Source of the DNA: Actinomycetes bacterium
Lineage (GTDB): Bacteria; Actinomycetota; Acidimicrobiia; Acidimicrobiales; JAMCPL01
Length of the DNA stretch: 64,000 nucleotides
Direction of reading: 5' to 3'
NCBI GenBank assembly: GCA_021816935.1
Contig: JAKAWR010000003.1
Coordinates: forward strand, 145,588-209,587
Below are positions 30,269 through 39,143 of this stretch, piece after piece. Numbering within the stretch: position 1 is the stretch's first letter; each line of letters starts with the position of its first letter. Made by a program: the position numbers and the translations under genes. The notes beneath the pieces are model-generated. The model was not told where the DNA came from and ran no database searches. It saw nothing but the letters and a program-made list of their open reading frames with translations.

Positions 30269-31759
30269 ATGACCGAAACTGCAACTACGCTGCGCCAGGA
30301 TGTGAACCCATCCGTGGCCGGTCGCGAAACGGGAGCAGGTGCCCCGTTGACCGCGCCAGCCACTGCCATCGACCTGGATCTGGGCCGTTACCAACTCGGA
30401 TGGGCCGACGAGGAGAACTACATCTACAAGCCGAAGAAGGGGCTTTCCGAGCGGGTCGTCCTTGAGATGTCCGAGATGAAGGGGGAGCCTGACTGGATGC
30501 GGGACTTCCGTCTCAAGTCGCTCAAGCGCTTCATGGCCAAGCCAATGCTCCCATGGTTCGCTGCCAACATGCCGGATCTCGACTTCGACGACATCTACTA
30601 CTACATCAAGCCGACCGAATCCATGGTGGATTCATGGGACGATCTCCCTGACGCGATCAAGTCCACGTACGAGCGGCTGGGCATTCCCGAGGCCGAAAGG
30701 AAGTATCTGGCCGGCGTCACAGCACAGTACGAAAGCGAAGTGGTATTCCATCGTAATCGGATGGACCTGGAACGCCAGGGGGTCATCTTCTCGGACATGG
30801 ACTCGGCGGTCCGGGAACACCCGGATATCGTCAGGCGCTGGTTCGGCACGGTCATACCCCCCAATGACAACAAGTTCGCGGCACTCAACTCGTCGGTATG
30901 GTCAGGGGGATCCTTCATATACGTTCCTCCAGGCGTAAAGGTCGAAATGCCCTTGCAAGCCTATTTCCGGATCAACGCCGAGAACATGGGGCAGTTCGAG
31001 CGGACCCTCATCATCGCCGACGAGGGATCCCAGGTCCATTACGTGGAGGGTTGCTCGGCACCGGTCTACTCGACTGACTCACTTCACTCGGCCGTCGTGG
31101 AGCTCGTTGCGCGGCCCGGTGCACGGATCACCTACACGACGATCCAGAACTGGTCGACGAACGTCTACAACCTCGTCACCAAGCGCGGCCGTGCCGAGGC
31201 CGAGGCAAGGATCGAATGGGTCGACGGGAACATCGGCTCCCGGCTAACGATGAAGTACCCCTCGGTGTACCTTGTGGGCCCGAAAGCGTCGGGCGAGGTT
31301 CTCTCGGTCGCCTACGCAGGCAGGGGCCAACACCAGGACGCGGGTGGCAAGATGATTCATGCGGCTCCAGAGACGAGTTCCACCATCATCTCGAAGTCGA
31401 TATCGAAGGACGGTGGGATCTCGACGTACCGGGGACTCGTGCACGTGGACGAGGGTGCGACAAGGTCCAAGAGCTTCGTGAGGTGCGACGCCCTCCTGCT
31501 CGACGACACATCGATCTCCGAAACCAAGCCCTACATGGAGGTGTCCGAGCGGGACGCTCAGATCGGGCATGAGGCCACGATCTCAAAGGTGCGCGACGAC
31601 CAGCTTTTCTACTTGATGAGCAGGGGACTGTCCGAGCAGCAGGCGATGGGCATGATAGTGAACGGCTTCATAGAGCCGGTGACCCGAACGCTGCCGATGG
31701 AGTATGCGGTCGAGTGGAGCCGCCTAATCGAGCTCCAGATGGAGGGATCCGTCGGGTAA
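30269..31759 (+). CDS. sufB: Fe-S cluster assembly protein SufB
   Basis: 496-residue scaffold subunit of the SufBCD complex that assembles Fe-S clusters. Typical segments: YIYKPKKGLSERVVLEMSEM, VPPGVKVEMPLQAYFRINAE, QVHYVEGCSAPVYSTDSLHS, NVYNLVTKRGRAEAEARIEW, and the beta-helix end with KSFVRCDALLLDD (conserved Cys) and DAQIGHEATISKVRDDQLFY. Start taken as ATG 30269; about 45 variable residues precede the conserved part. No sufC, sufD, sufS or sufU is in the window; the next gene is convergent moaC, so sufB stands alone here. Confidence 0.95.
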   Translation: MTETATTLRQDVNPSVAGRETGAGAPLTAPATAIDLDLGRYQLGWADEENYIYKPKKGLSERVVLEMSEMKGEPDWMRDFRLKSLKRFMAKPMLPWFAANMPDLDFDDIYYYIKPTESMVDSWDDLPDAIKSTYERLGIPEAERKYLAGVTAQYESEVVFHRNRMDLERQGVIFSDMDSAVREHPDIVRRWFGTVIPPNDNKFAALNSSVWSGGSFIYVPPGVKVEMPLQAYFRINAENMGQFERTLIIADEGSQVHYVEGCSAPVYSTDSLHSAVVELVARPGARITYTTIQNWSTNVYNLVTKRGRAEAEARIEWVDGNIGSRLTMKYPSVYLVGPKASGEVLSVAYAGRGQHQDAGGKMIHAAPETSSTIISKSISKDGGISTYRGLVHVDEGATRSKSFVRCDALLLDDTSISETKPYMEVSERDAQIGHEATISKVRDDQLFYLMSRGLSEQQAMGMIVNGFIEPVTRTLPMEYAVEWSRLIELQMEGSVG

Positions 31760-31811
31760 GGTGAACCGCGGCGTCCTCGCTTCCGGGGATCGCTCCCGCA
31801 GCCCTTCGTGA

Positions 31812-32318
31812 TCAGGCGGTTTCGAGGCCGCCGTCGAGCGAGAAGCGGCGCCAGGCGCCGGACGCCCCGCCGGACTTCTCCCAGACCGCTAGGTCCACCA
31901 CCCGCATCGTCTTGTCAATCGACTTGACCATGTCGTAGATGGTGAGAGCAGCCACCGAGCAGGCCGTCATAGCCTCCATCTCGACTCCCGTACGATCGAT
32001 GGCCTCCACCCTCGCCTCGACCTCCACGTAGTCATCGCCTATCGAAAAGTCGATCTGGACAGCCCCCACGAGCAACGGATGACACAGCGGGAAGAGCTCC
32101 GAGGCCTTCTTGGTCGCCTGGATTCCCGCCACTCTTGCCGTGGCAAGCACGTCGCCCTTCTGCACGGCGTTAGAGGCAATGACGGCCGTAGACTCGGGGA
32201 GCATCATCACCTTGCACCTTGCCAGGGCCCGCCGATGGCTTACCTCCTTCGGTCCGACGTCCGCCATGCGGGCTCGGGCAAGGGGATCGAGCTGCGCCAG
32301 CGAGCGCTCGGGAACCAT
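31812..32318 (-). CDS. moaC: cyclic pyranopterin monophosphate synthase
   Basis: 168 residues; converts the MoaA product to cPMP in molybdenum-cofactor synthesis. Conserved: ARMADVGPKEVSHRRALA, GDVLATARVAGIQATKKASE, PLCHPLLVGAVQIDF (active-site His80), EVEARVEAIDRTGVEMEAMT and YDMVKSIDKTM with catalytic Asp and Lys. No other moa gene is visible. ATG 32318 fits the family N terminus (LAQLDPLARARM). Confidence 0.95.
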   Translation of the reverse strand: MVPERSLAQLDPLARARMADVGPKEVSHRRALARCKVMMLPESTAVIASNAVQKGDVLATARVAGIQATKKASELFPLCHPLLVGAVQIDFSIGDDYVEVEARVEAIDRTGVEMEAMTACSVAALTIYDMVKSIDKTMRVVDLAVWEKSGGASGAWRRFSLDGGLETA

Positions 32319-32579
32319 GGGGCAAGTCTAACCGAACCTCGCACTCCCTCTGCCAAGAAACGCGTCAGCAGCCGTTAATTCCGAAGTTGGCCATCACGGA
32401 CGAATCCGGCATCCCCTCCACCGGAGCGTGCGCCGGTGGAGGTCGCAGCGTCGGCGGCAACGGCGTCGCTGCATGGGACCGCCTTATTGTCGATATTGTC
32501 GATCCTCGGGCTGGCACGAGCCGACCGATGATCGGCGTTAGGTGCGGGGGCGGGGCCCCACGGGCGGTATACTGGAGCT

Positions 32580-32993
32580 ATGCCGATCTATGAATACCGG
32601 TGCAGCGCGTGCGGCGAGCACCTGGAGGTCGCGCAATCGTTCAAGGACGACCCGCTCACGACATGCCCGGCGTGCGGAGGGGCTCTCAAGAAGGTTTTCA
32701 GCTCGATCGGTATCGTCTTCAAGGGAAGCGGCTTCTACAAGACCGACAACCGATCTTCATCGAAATCTCTCGGGAGCAACCGGAAGGCGGCGGGAGACGG
32801 GGCTTCGGCGGAGACGGGCGGCGAGGCGGGGGCCGGCGGCGAGACCGCGGCTGGAACAGGCAAATCGACGGGGACGGACAAAGGCGGCGCAGCAAGCGGC
32901 AATTCCGGTAAGGCCGGCAAGACTGCCACTTCCGGAGGCCAGACCGGCACATCCACTTCCTCACCGAAGACCGCCTCCGCCGGGGCCTCCTGA
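32580..32993 (+). CDS. FmdB-type zinc-ribbon protein
   Basis: 137 residues. The N terminus is a CxxC-x(n)-CxxC zinc ribbon (MPIYEYRCSACGEHLEVAQS, CPACGGALKKVF) of the FmdB/CxxC_CXXC_SSSS family, continuing with the conserved FKGSGFYKTDNR. The remainder (about residue 57 onward) is a disordered Gly/Ser/Thr/Ala tail. The family's role is unknown, with suggested regulatory or chaperone functions. Clear ATG start; single gene. Confidence 0.85.
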   Translation: MPIYEYRCSACGEHLEVAQSFKDDPLTTCPACGGALKKVFSSIGIVFKGSGFYKTDNRSSSKSLGSNRKAAGDGASAETGGEAGAGGETAAGTGKSTGTDKGGAASGNSGKAGKTATSGGQTGTSTSSPKTASAGAS

Positions 32994-33006
32994 CCGAGTT
33001 CAACCG

Positions 33007-33028
33007 GCAACGACGTTCACGCCGTTGC
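33007..33028. terminator. hairpin between fmdB-like gene and tldE
   Basis: GCAACG (33007-33012) and CGTTGC (33023-33028) around a 10-nt loop lie between two convergent stops. The stem is short and there is no T-run. Confidence 0.3.
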
Positions 33029-33066
33029 GCATCCGGGAAGCGGTCGTGCCAAGCTCTGCCTGCTGC

Positions 33067-34506
33067 TCAGGTCCCCGACAGCATCATCGAACCTATGGCA
33101 AGCGTCTGGCCCGCAGCGATGCCGGGCAGCCATTGCACATCGGCACCGGCATACAGGACCGCGATGAGCATCTTCTGCAGGGTGGACGCTACCGTCGCCT
33201 CACGCACCGGCTCCGCGAAGGCGCCGTCCCTCAACCGCAGCCCCTCCACCCCGACCGAGAAATCCCCACTGACAGGATTGATCCCCGAATGAGCGCCTGT
33301 CACCGACTGGACATAGAGCCCGTCTCCCACTCCGACAAGGATGTCCGGGGCACTCATCCCCGGACTTACGGTGTCCGACAGGAGAAGCGCCCGGCAGGAT
33401 GCCACCGGGCCCGAGGAATAGCCTGAACGCACGGCGGAGCCTGTGGAGGGGCAGCCGGCCCGCTTGCCCGCCGTCGAATCGAACACGTAACCCCGGAGCA
33501 CGCCGTCGGCCACGAGCAGGTTGGGCCGGGACGCCAGACCCTCGCCGTCGTAGGGGCCGGCCGAGAGAGCCTGCGCGTCCGTCGGATCGTCCAGGAGGTC
33601 AAGACCTGCGCGCATGACGGCCTCGCCTACCCGGCCGGCAAGGAACGACCGCCCCTTGGTAACCGACTCCCCGGAGAAAGCCGCCGCCAGAACGGACAGG
33701 AAGGTCGAGGTCACCCTCGGATCGAATACGACCGTACACTCGGCCGTGGCGGGCTTGATCGCGCCGAGCAACCGAGTCGCCCGCTCGATCCCCTCTGCCG
33801 CAATCGCCTCCGGTTCGAGCCCCACGATACCTCTTGCGACCTCAAATCCCGTGCCGCTTTGCGACGAATCACCATCTCCGGCGACCACCTGGACCGAGAG
33901 TGCCGCATAGCTGTACTCCGAGAAAGCCCGGAGCCCGGTCGACGTGGCAATCGCCTCGCATGCCACCACGTCGTCGTAGTCTGCCGACTCGACCTTGCGC
34001 ACCCGCTTGTCCGCGGTCCTGGCTGCGGCCTCGAGCTCGAGTGCCAGCTCGACTTTCTTGGCCGTAGGAACGTCCGCCATAGCCGTGTCAACCGTCACAA
34101 GCACAGGCGCCGTCACTCCGTCAGGCTGCGCCACTGATGCGTACTCGTCCGCCCCTGCGAAGCGCGCGTTCTCCCGCGCCTGCGCCAGCAATTCCACCGG
34201 AGACACGTCGGAGGTGAACCCTGCATACGAGAATCCCTGCCGGCCGTCGCTGATCACCCGCACCCCCACGCCTGACGATGTCGACGAGGAGAGCTGCTCG
34301 ATCTCGGCCTCGTAGGCTCTGATCGAGGTGGAAACGGAGCGCGACGCGTACGCCTCGACGGCCTCTCCCGCCTTCGCCAACTCGGCGATCCGGCCCACCA
34401 GCGTCGCCAGATCCTCCCCACCCTCGTATCCCGCTCCTGCCTCTTTCCCGGGCCCGGCAACGTATCCGGATCCGCCCTCCCGTCCTCGCCCGTTCCGCTC
34501 AGCCAT
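33067..34506 (-). CDS. tldE: TldE/PmbA-family metalloprotease partner
   Basis: 479 residues, the non-metal partner of the TldD/TldE protease that trims modified peptides and degrades unfolded small proteins. Conserved PmbA features: GVGVRVISDGRQGFSYAGFT, TAECTVVFDPRVTSTFLSVL, ASRPNLLVADGVLRGYVFDS and SPGMSAPDILVGVGDGLYVQ, then GINPVSGDFSVGVEGL. A poorly conserved Gly-rich stretch of about 30 residues opens the protein. The start overlaps the tldD stop by 8 bp (ATGGCTGA). Confidence 0.93.
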   Translation of the reverse strand: MAERNGRGREGGSGYVAGPGKEAGAGYEGGEDLATLVGRIAELAKAGEAVEAYASRSVSTSIRAYEAEIEQLSSSTSSGVGVRVISDGRQGFSYAGFTSDVSPVELLAQARENARFAGADEYASVAQPDGVTAPVLVTVDTAMADVPTAKKVELALELEAAARTADKRVRKVESADYDDVVACEAIATSTGLRAFSEYSYAALSVQVVAGDGDSSQSGTGFEVARGIVGLEPEAIAAEGIERATRLLGAIKPATAECTVVFDPRVTSTFLSVLAAAFSGESVTKGRSFLAGRVGEAVMRAGLDLLDDPTDAQALSAGPYDGEGLASRPNLLVADGVLRGYVFDSTAGKRAGCPSTGSAVRSGYSSGPVASCRALLLSDTVSPGMSAPDILVGVGDGLYVQSVTGAHSGINPVSGDFSVGVEGLRLRDGAFAEPVREATVASTLQKMLIAVLYAGADVQWLPGIAAGQTLAIGSMMLSGT

Positions 34507-35896
34507 CTGCCGTACCTCCGACCGTGACCGACGCTATCCTCAGGGTCGGCTGGCCGACACCGACCGGTACGCTCTGGCCGTCCTTGCCGCACGTGCCCGC
34601 CTGCATGCCGAAGTCGCTCGCAACGGCGTCGATGAGCGACAACACTTGAGGCCCGTTGCCGATCAGGTTGGCATCCCTGAGTGGCGCCGTGATCCTCCCT
34701 CCCTCGATCAGGTACGCCTCCGTCATGCCGAAGACGAAATCCCCGGTAGTGGTGTTGACCTGGCCTCCGCCGAGCTGCGCCACGTAGACGCCGTGGGGGG
34801 TCTGCGCCACTATCTCGTCCGGATCGCTCTCGCCCGGCAGGATGAAGGTGTTCGTCATCCTGACCATCGGCATGTACCTGTACGACTGGCGCCTCCCGTT
34901 GCCCGACACATCCCGCCCCTCTTTCCCGGCCCTCAGCCTGTCCCACATGTAGTCCTGGAGCACACCGCCTTCGATGAGGACGCTCCGGACCCCCGGATTG
35001 CCCTCGTCGTCGATCCCGTAACTGCCCCACTCCCCCGCCTGCGTACCGTCATCGACGAGGGTGACCAGCGGGCTCGCCACCTGGGCACCGATCTTTCCCA
35101 CATAGACCGAGACGTCCTTGGCGATATGGTCCGCCTCCAGCCCGTGACCGCATGCCTCGTGGAAGAGCACACCGCCGCCGCCCGACGCGAGCACCACCGC
35201 CAGCTCGCCAGACGGCGCCGGACGGGCCGAAAGCTTGGTCACTGCCCGCGAGGCAGCCTTGGCGGCGAGACCCTCCACCTCCACACCGCCGAAGTGCTCG
35301 AACCCGACAGTTCGCGCAGTCGTCTCGTAACCGGTCTGCAGACCGCCGTCACCCGAAGCAACGCAGTTCACCGAGAACCTGGTCCTGACATGCTCGTCGG
35401 ACACGAAAACGCCGCTCGTCGACGCCACAAGTATCTCGCGCCGCGATTCGCCGTAACCGGCACTCACCTGTTTGATGGCGGGCCTGCCCGAGCGAGCTGC
35501 CTCGTCGGCAGCGAGCAGCAACTCGACCTTCCTCTCCCTCGGCACGCTCTCCGGCAGGATCTCGACTGCCGAGGGGTTGTGGCTCTCGCCTGCGGAAAGG
35601 CTCACCCCGGACGGGGGAGCCTGCACGCCTGCTCTTGCAGCACCCGCTGCAACCGCGGCCGCCCTCAGGAGACCCTGCTCGCTCAGGTCGTCAGTATGTG
35701 CATAACCGGACGTCTCGCCAGCGACGACCCGGATGCCCGCCCCCCTCTCCCGACCGTTCGCAACCTCCTCGACATGGCCGTCGTCGAACGACGCCGAAAG
35801 ACTCGACCTGTCCTCGGCAAAGATCTCGGCCCACTCCGCGCCCTTCACCATGGCATGTGACAGTGCCCTCTCGACAACATCCTGATCGATTAACAC
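34499..35896 (-). CDS. tldD: TldD-family metalloprotease
   Basis: 465 residues. The zinc site HEACGHGLEADH (HExxxH) is followed by KDVSVYVGKIGAQVASP and the C-terminal GGGQVNTTTGDFVFGMTEAY with its metal-ligand region. N-terminal half: GVFVSDEHVRTRFSVNCVAS. TldD and TldE form a heteromer in which this subunit supplies catalysis. ATG at 35896; translationally coupled to tldE. No peptide-antibiotic precursor gene is seen nearby. Confidence 0.95.
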   Translation of the reverse strand: MLIDQDVVERALSHAMVKGAEWAEIFAEDRSSLSASFDDGHVEEVANGRERGAGIRVVAGETSGYAHTDDLSEQGLLRAAAVAAGAARAGVQAPPSGVSLSAGESHNPSAVEILPESVPRERKVELLLAADEAARSGRPAIKQVSAGYGESRREILVASTSGVFVSDEHVRTRFSVNCVASGDGGLQTGYETTARTVGFEHFGGVEVEGLAAKAASRAVTKLSARPAPSGELAVVLASGGGGVLFHEACGHGLEADHIAKDVSVYVGKIGAQVASPLVTLVDDGTQAGEWGSYGIDDEGNPGVRSVLIEGGVLQDYMWDRLRAGKEGRDVSGNGRRQSYRYMPMVRMTNTFILPGESDPDEIVAQTPHGVYVAQLGGGQVNTTTGDFVFGMTEAYLIEGGRITAPLRDANLIGNGPQVLSLIDAVASDFGMQAGTCGKDGQSVPVGVGQPTLRIASVTVGGTADG

Positions 35897-36158
35897 ATCC
35901 GCTCACCTGCCTGTTCGCTCTGCCTCCGGTCCCCACCCCGGCTTCCGCGGTATCGCCTCGCACTTCCCGCAGCCCGAGCGCACACATAACTACCCGGCTT
36001 CCATCTCTCGCGGTGCCGGGCGGGCGCCAATCGCCGGACGGAGAACACCTTAGCGGTCGCTCCCCCGGGGAGATGTCCGCGGCCACGATCTGCCGTCCCG
36101 CTCTCCGGTCCGCCGGTCAAGAGGCGGCCGCACCCCCGACGCGCATAGGCTGTTCGTA

Positions 36159-36536
36159 ATGGCTGTCACAACGGGTCTGCACGCATCCGTACCGCTACGG
36201 GTTACCGATGAGGACACGGCAGCCCACTTCCGTTCCGGTGACGTCCCGGTGCTGGCTACGCCGCGTCTCGTCGCCCTGTGCGAGGAGGCCGCTTGCAGGG
36301 CCCTGGCTCCCAAGCTGAGCACAGGGCAGACCTCCGTCGGCCTGCGGGTTCAACTCGACCATCTCGCACCCAGCGCCGTTGGCTCCAGTGTGACCGCGGA
36401 GGCCACGCTGGAAAAGATGGAGGGCCGGCGCCTCACCTTCACCGTCAAAGTCACGAACAACGACAGCGTGGTATGTGCAGGGTTCATAACGAGAGTCATC
36501 GTCGACAGGGACGCTTTCATCGCCAAGGCGCGCTGA
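36159..36536 (+). CDS. hotdog-fold thioesterase (FlK-like)
   Basis: 125 residues matching the fluoroacetyl-CoA thioesterase/FlK-like family: SGDVPVLATPRLVALCEEAA, STGQTSVGLRVQLDHLAPSA and RLTFTVKVTN. The conserved Thr, Glu and His positions of that family (ATP, CEEAA, DHLA) are visible. The true acyl-CoA substrate is unlikely to be fluoroacetyl-CoA; many homologues are housekeeping thioesterases of unknown substrate. Divergent from tldDE, 74 bp or more upstream of the CHAD gene. Confidence 0.8.
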   Translation: MAVTTGLHASVPLRVTDEDTAAHFRSGDVPVLATPRLVALCEEAACRALAPKLSTGQTSVGLRVQLDHLAPSAVGSSVTAEATLEKMEGRRLTFTVKVTNNDSVVCAGFITRVIVDRDAFIAKAR

Positions 36537-36652
36537 AGCGGTCCGCCTAGGCAAGTCTTCGATGATCGGCAACTTGCAGGTGGCGGGCCTGAGCCCCGGC
36601 CCAGGCAGGAATGCCGGATCGCGCGTGCCCATGCGGCCGGAGAGAGGATGCC

Positions 36653-37705
36653 TTGGCAACTGAGCCTGCGAACGCGTCGGAGCTGATATCGGAGATCCTC
36701 GCACGCGGGGCCCGCAAGCTGGCAAAGGCCGACCGCGCGATGGAGCCCGAAAGCGCAGTGCCGCGGAGGGAACCCCGTGCGCGAGAACAGACCACAGCCA
36801 GCGGAAGGAAAGCCGGACCCGCCAAGGTGGCCCGCGCCGGAGGCGTTGGTGCTGCGAGTTCGACCGGCGGGGACGGGGCGCCGGACTCGACCGGCGGGGA
36901 CGGGGCAAGCGGCACGAGTGAAAACACCGATACCGATGACCAGGATCGCGATCCGGTCCACGCTCTCCGGGCGGCAATGCGGAGGATGAGGGCTTACCTG
37001 CGGACCTTCCGCCCGTTCCTGGATCTTCAATGGTCCACCGATCTCGCGGTCGATCTACGCTGGTACGGCGGCTCGCTCGGAGCGGTCAGAGACCTCGACG
37101 TCATCTATGCATTCCTCGCCGGGACACGCCTGGAACCCACCTGGGAGCCCTTTACGGGCGGAGTGGACCGGCTGGCGGAAGTGCTGCTTACGCAGCGGGC
37201 GGCACGCTATGCGGACTTCCTCGAGATCCGCGCCAGTACCAAAGCAGGCGATCTGGCTGAACGTCTCGCCCGATGTGGCGACGGCATTCCCCTGGGCTCC
37301 AGGGCCGACGGTTCGCCGGGAAAACTGCTTACACCCCTTGTCCGGCGAACGCGGCGCGAAGTGCAGGACGCCGAGAAAGCTATGCGTGCCAGGCCGACCC
37401 TTGACAACCTGCACGACTTGAGAAAGAAGGCGAAGAACCTCCGCTACGTGTGCGAGTCGCTCGACCCGGTCCTCGGCAAGCAATGCACAAGACTTTCGAG
37501 CGAGGCAAGAGCTACCCAGGATCACATCGGACCCGCGGTCGACGCCGCTTCCCGCGGCCGCTGGCTGGAGGATGCCGCCACCTGGAAAACTCTCGGCCAC
37601 GGGGGCAGGCTCTCAGCCGGCGCTGCACAGGCGATCTTCGCGGCCGGGCGGCTGTCGGCAGAGGCGGCCGCAGAGGTCGAAGCCGCCCTCGCCGCCTGGC
37701 GCTGA
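36653..37705 (+). CDS. CHAD-domain protein
   Basis: 350 residues. CHAD helices with conserved basic faces: HALRAAMRRMRAYLRTFRPF, RWYGGSLGAVRDLDV, LHDLRKKAKNLRYVCESL and TQDHIG. CHAD proteins bind polyphosphate and are often fused to or beside triphosphatase domains; none is fused here. An unusual 60-residue Gly/Ser/Thr/Asp insertion (about residues 45-100) splits the first helix from the HALR motif. TTG 36653 is preceded by GAGAGGA; an ATG at 36611 in the same frame is the alternative. Confidence 0.82.
   Translation: MATEPANASELISEILARGARKLAKADRAMEPESAVPRREPRAREQTTASGRKAGPAKVARAGGVGAASSTGGDGAPDSTGGDGASGTSENTDTDDQDRDPVHALRAAMRRMRAYLRTFRPFLDLQWSTDLAVDLRWYGGSLGAVRDLDVIYAFLAGTRLEPTWEPFTGGVDRLAEVLLTQRAARYADFLEIRASTKAGDLAERLARCGDGIPLGSRADGSPGKLLTPLVRRTRREVQDAEKAMRARPTLDNLHDLRKKAKNLRYVCESLDPVLGKQCTRLSSEARATQDHIGPAVDAASRGRWLEDAATWKTLGHGGRLSAGAAQAIFAAGRLSAEAAAEVEAALAAWR
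36864..36905. repeat. direct repeat in the CHAD insertion
   Basis: CGACCGGCGGGGACGGGGC occurs twice 30 bp apart, in frame, encoding the repeated STGGDGA of the low-complexity insertion. Confidence 0.8.
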
Positions 37706-37756
37706 GTCCAGCCGATTGCCCCCGCCGGCCGGACTCGGCAACGTTCGCAGACGGGG

Positions 37757-37939
37757 TCAGACGATGGGGCGCTTGCCCTTGGCCGGCGGCACGGGAGGCC
37801 AAGCGTCGTAGCTGCCCGTCCCGAATCCTCCTGGCTCTACGGAGAGCTTGCCGACCAGAAGGCGCAGCGTGAGGAAGATGGCCGTCCCGGCCATCGCGCC
37901 AAGAAGGGCGATGAGCCCCAGTCTCAAGAGCCTGGACAT
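37757..37939 (-). CDS. small single-pass membrane protein, unknown
   Basis: 60 residues from ATG 37939: a basic start (MSRLLRLG), one transmembrane helix (LIALLGAMAGTAIFLTLRLL) and a Pro/Gly-rich tail (SYDAWPPVPPAKGKRPIV). No family recognised. Supported by codon position and the coherent TM topology, and by filling the gap between the convergent CHAD gene and prs. It could be cotranscribed with prs (81 bp away). Confidence 0.5.
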   Translation of the reverse strand: MSRLLRLGLIALLGAMAGTAIFLTLRLLVGKLSVEPGGFGTGSYDAWPPVPPAKGKRPIV

Positions 37940-38020
37940 GGCTGCCTTAGAGCCTGCCGGATCCCCGCAGCCGTCTCCAGTGACCACCCTCCAGCGCTCC
38001 GCGCTACCCGTAGCGACTGA

Positions 38021-39031
38021 TCAGATCGCAAGGTTGTCCCCCCCGAAGATCTCCGACACGGACGCCTCTTCGAAAACCGCGTTGATGGCGTCGGCAATGA
38101 TGCGGGCAACGGAGACAACCTGGAACTTGGCCGTCATCATCTCGTCGGGCAACGGCAGCGTGTTGGTCACGATCACCTTCGAGATCGCAGAGTGTTCAAG
38201 GCGCTCGATGGCAGGACCGGACAGGACCGGGTGGGTGGCCATCGCCCACACCTCGACAGCGCCCCTCTCGGAAAGCAGGTTGGCTGCCGCGCAGATCGTG
38301 CCCGCCGTGTCTATCATGTCGTCTACCAGCACACAGCGCCTTCCGTCCACCTCGCCGACGACCTGGAGCGCCTCCACCTCGTTGGCGGTCCCCTTTGGCC
38401 GTCGCTTGTGCACCACCGCCAGATCCGCTCCGAGATGCTGGCTGTAGCGCTCCGCAACCTTGACCCTGCCGGCGTCGGGCGCAACAACTACGAGGTCCCC
38501 GGGTGCCATCTTGCGTATCTCGCCCTCGAGAACCGGCAACGACGTGAGATGGTCGAACGGAACGTCGAAGAAGCCCTGGATCTGACCCGAGTGCAGATCG
38601 ACGCTCACCACCCTGTGCGCACCTGCAACCTGCAGCATGTCTGCAACAAGCTTGGCCGTGATCGGCTCCCTCCCTGTGGCCTTCCGGTCCTGCCTCGAAT
38701 AGCCGTAGTAGGGGCAGACGGCGGTTATACGCTTGGCCGAGGCCCGCTTCGCCGCGTCGATCATGATGAGCTGCTCGATAAGCGCATCGTTGACGCTGCG
38801 GCCGTGCGTCTGGACGATGAAGACGTCGGCACCGCGCATCGACGCGTCGTATCGGCAATGGATCTCTCCGTTCGCAAAATCCCGTAGGTGCGTTTTCGAG
38901 AGCTCGACGCCCAGGTACGCCGCTATCTCCTCTGCGAGGACAGGGTGCGCCCTTCCCGTGACGAGCACCATCTGGCTGTGCACAACACGCTCCACAGCGA
39001 CGAGAATAGCAGATCCCGATTTCGCCGTCAC
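38021..39031 (-). CDS. prs: ribose-phosphate pyrophosphokinase
   Basis: 336 residues; makes PRPP from ribose 5-phosphate and ATP for nucleotide, His and Trp synthesis. Signatures: RDFANGEIHCRYDASMRGAD, CPYYGYSRQDRKATGREPIT (flexible loop), SVDLHSGQIQGFFDVPFDHL, VVVAPDAGRVKVAERYSQHL and the PRPP loop VLVDDMIDTAGTI. GTG 39031 is the outermost start; GTG 38995 gives a length closer to the family. It follows glmU on the same strand. Confidence 0.95.
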   Translation of the reverse strand: MTAKSGSAILVAVERVVHSQMVLVTGRAHPVLAEEIAAYLGVELSKTHLRDFANGEIHCRYDASMRGADVFIVQTHGRSVNDALIEQLIMIDAAKRASAKRITAVCPYYGYSRQDRKATGREPITAKLVADMLQVAGAHRVVSVDLHSGQIQGFFDVPFDHLTSLPVLEGEIRKMAPGDLVVVAPDAGRVKVAERYSQHLGADLAVVHKRRPKGTANEVEALQVVGEVDGRRCVLVDDMIDTAGTICAAANLLSERGAVEVWAMATHPVLSGPAIERLEHSAISKVIVTNTLPLPDEMMTAKFQVVSVARIIADAINAVFEEASVSEIFGGDNLAI

Positions 39032-39048
39032 CGGTCAGGTGCCGGGTA

Positions 39049-39077
39049 AGAGCCTCAACTCAAAGGGAGGTTGAGGC
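39049..39077. repeat. inverted-end repeat, partial copy D / hairpin
   Basis: AGAGCCTCAACTCAAAGGGA then GGTTGAGGC resembles the AGAGCCTCAGCGGATAGGGAGGTTG end of copy C. Here GCCTCAAC (39052-39059) and GTTGAGGC (39070-39077) form a perfect 8-bp stem, between glmU and prs. Confidence 0.6.
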
Positions 39078-39143
39078 CGGGGCTATTGCGCCGAGCTACG
39101 CCCCGCTCCAGCGCCGCAGCACAGGCGCTGCAGTGGACGCCGT

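Noticed and set aside
39050-39143. Frameshifted continuation of glmU
   Set aside because: All three frames after the stop were read; none continues the hexapeptide beta-helix, and there are too few bases for the missing domain before prs.
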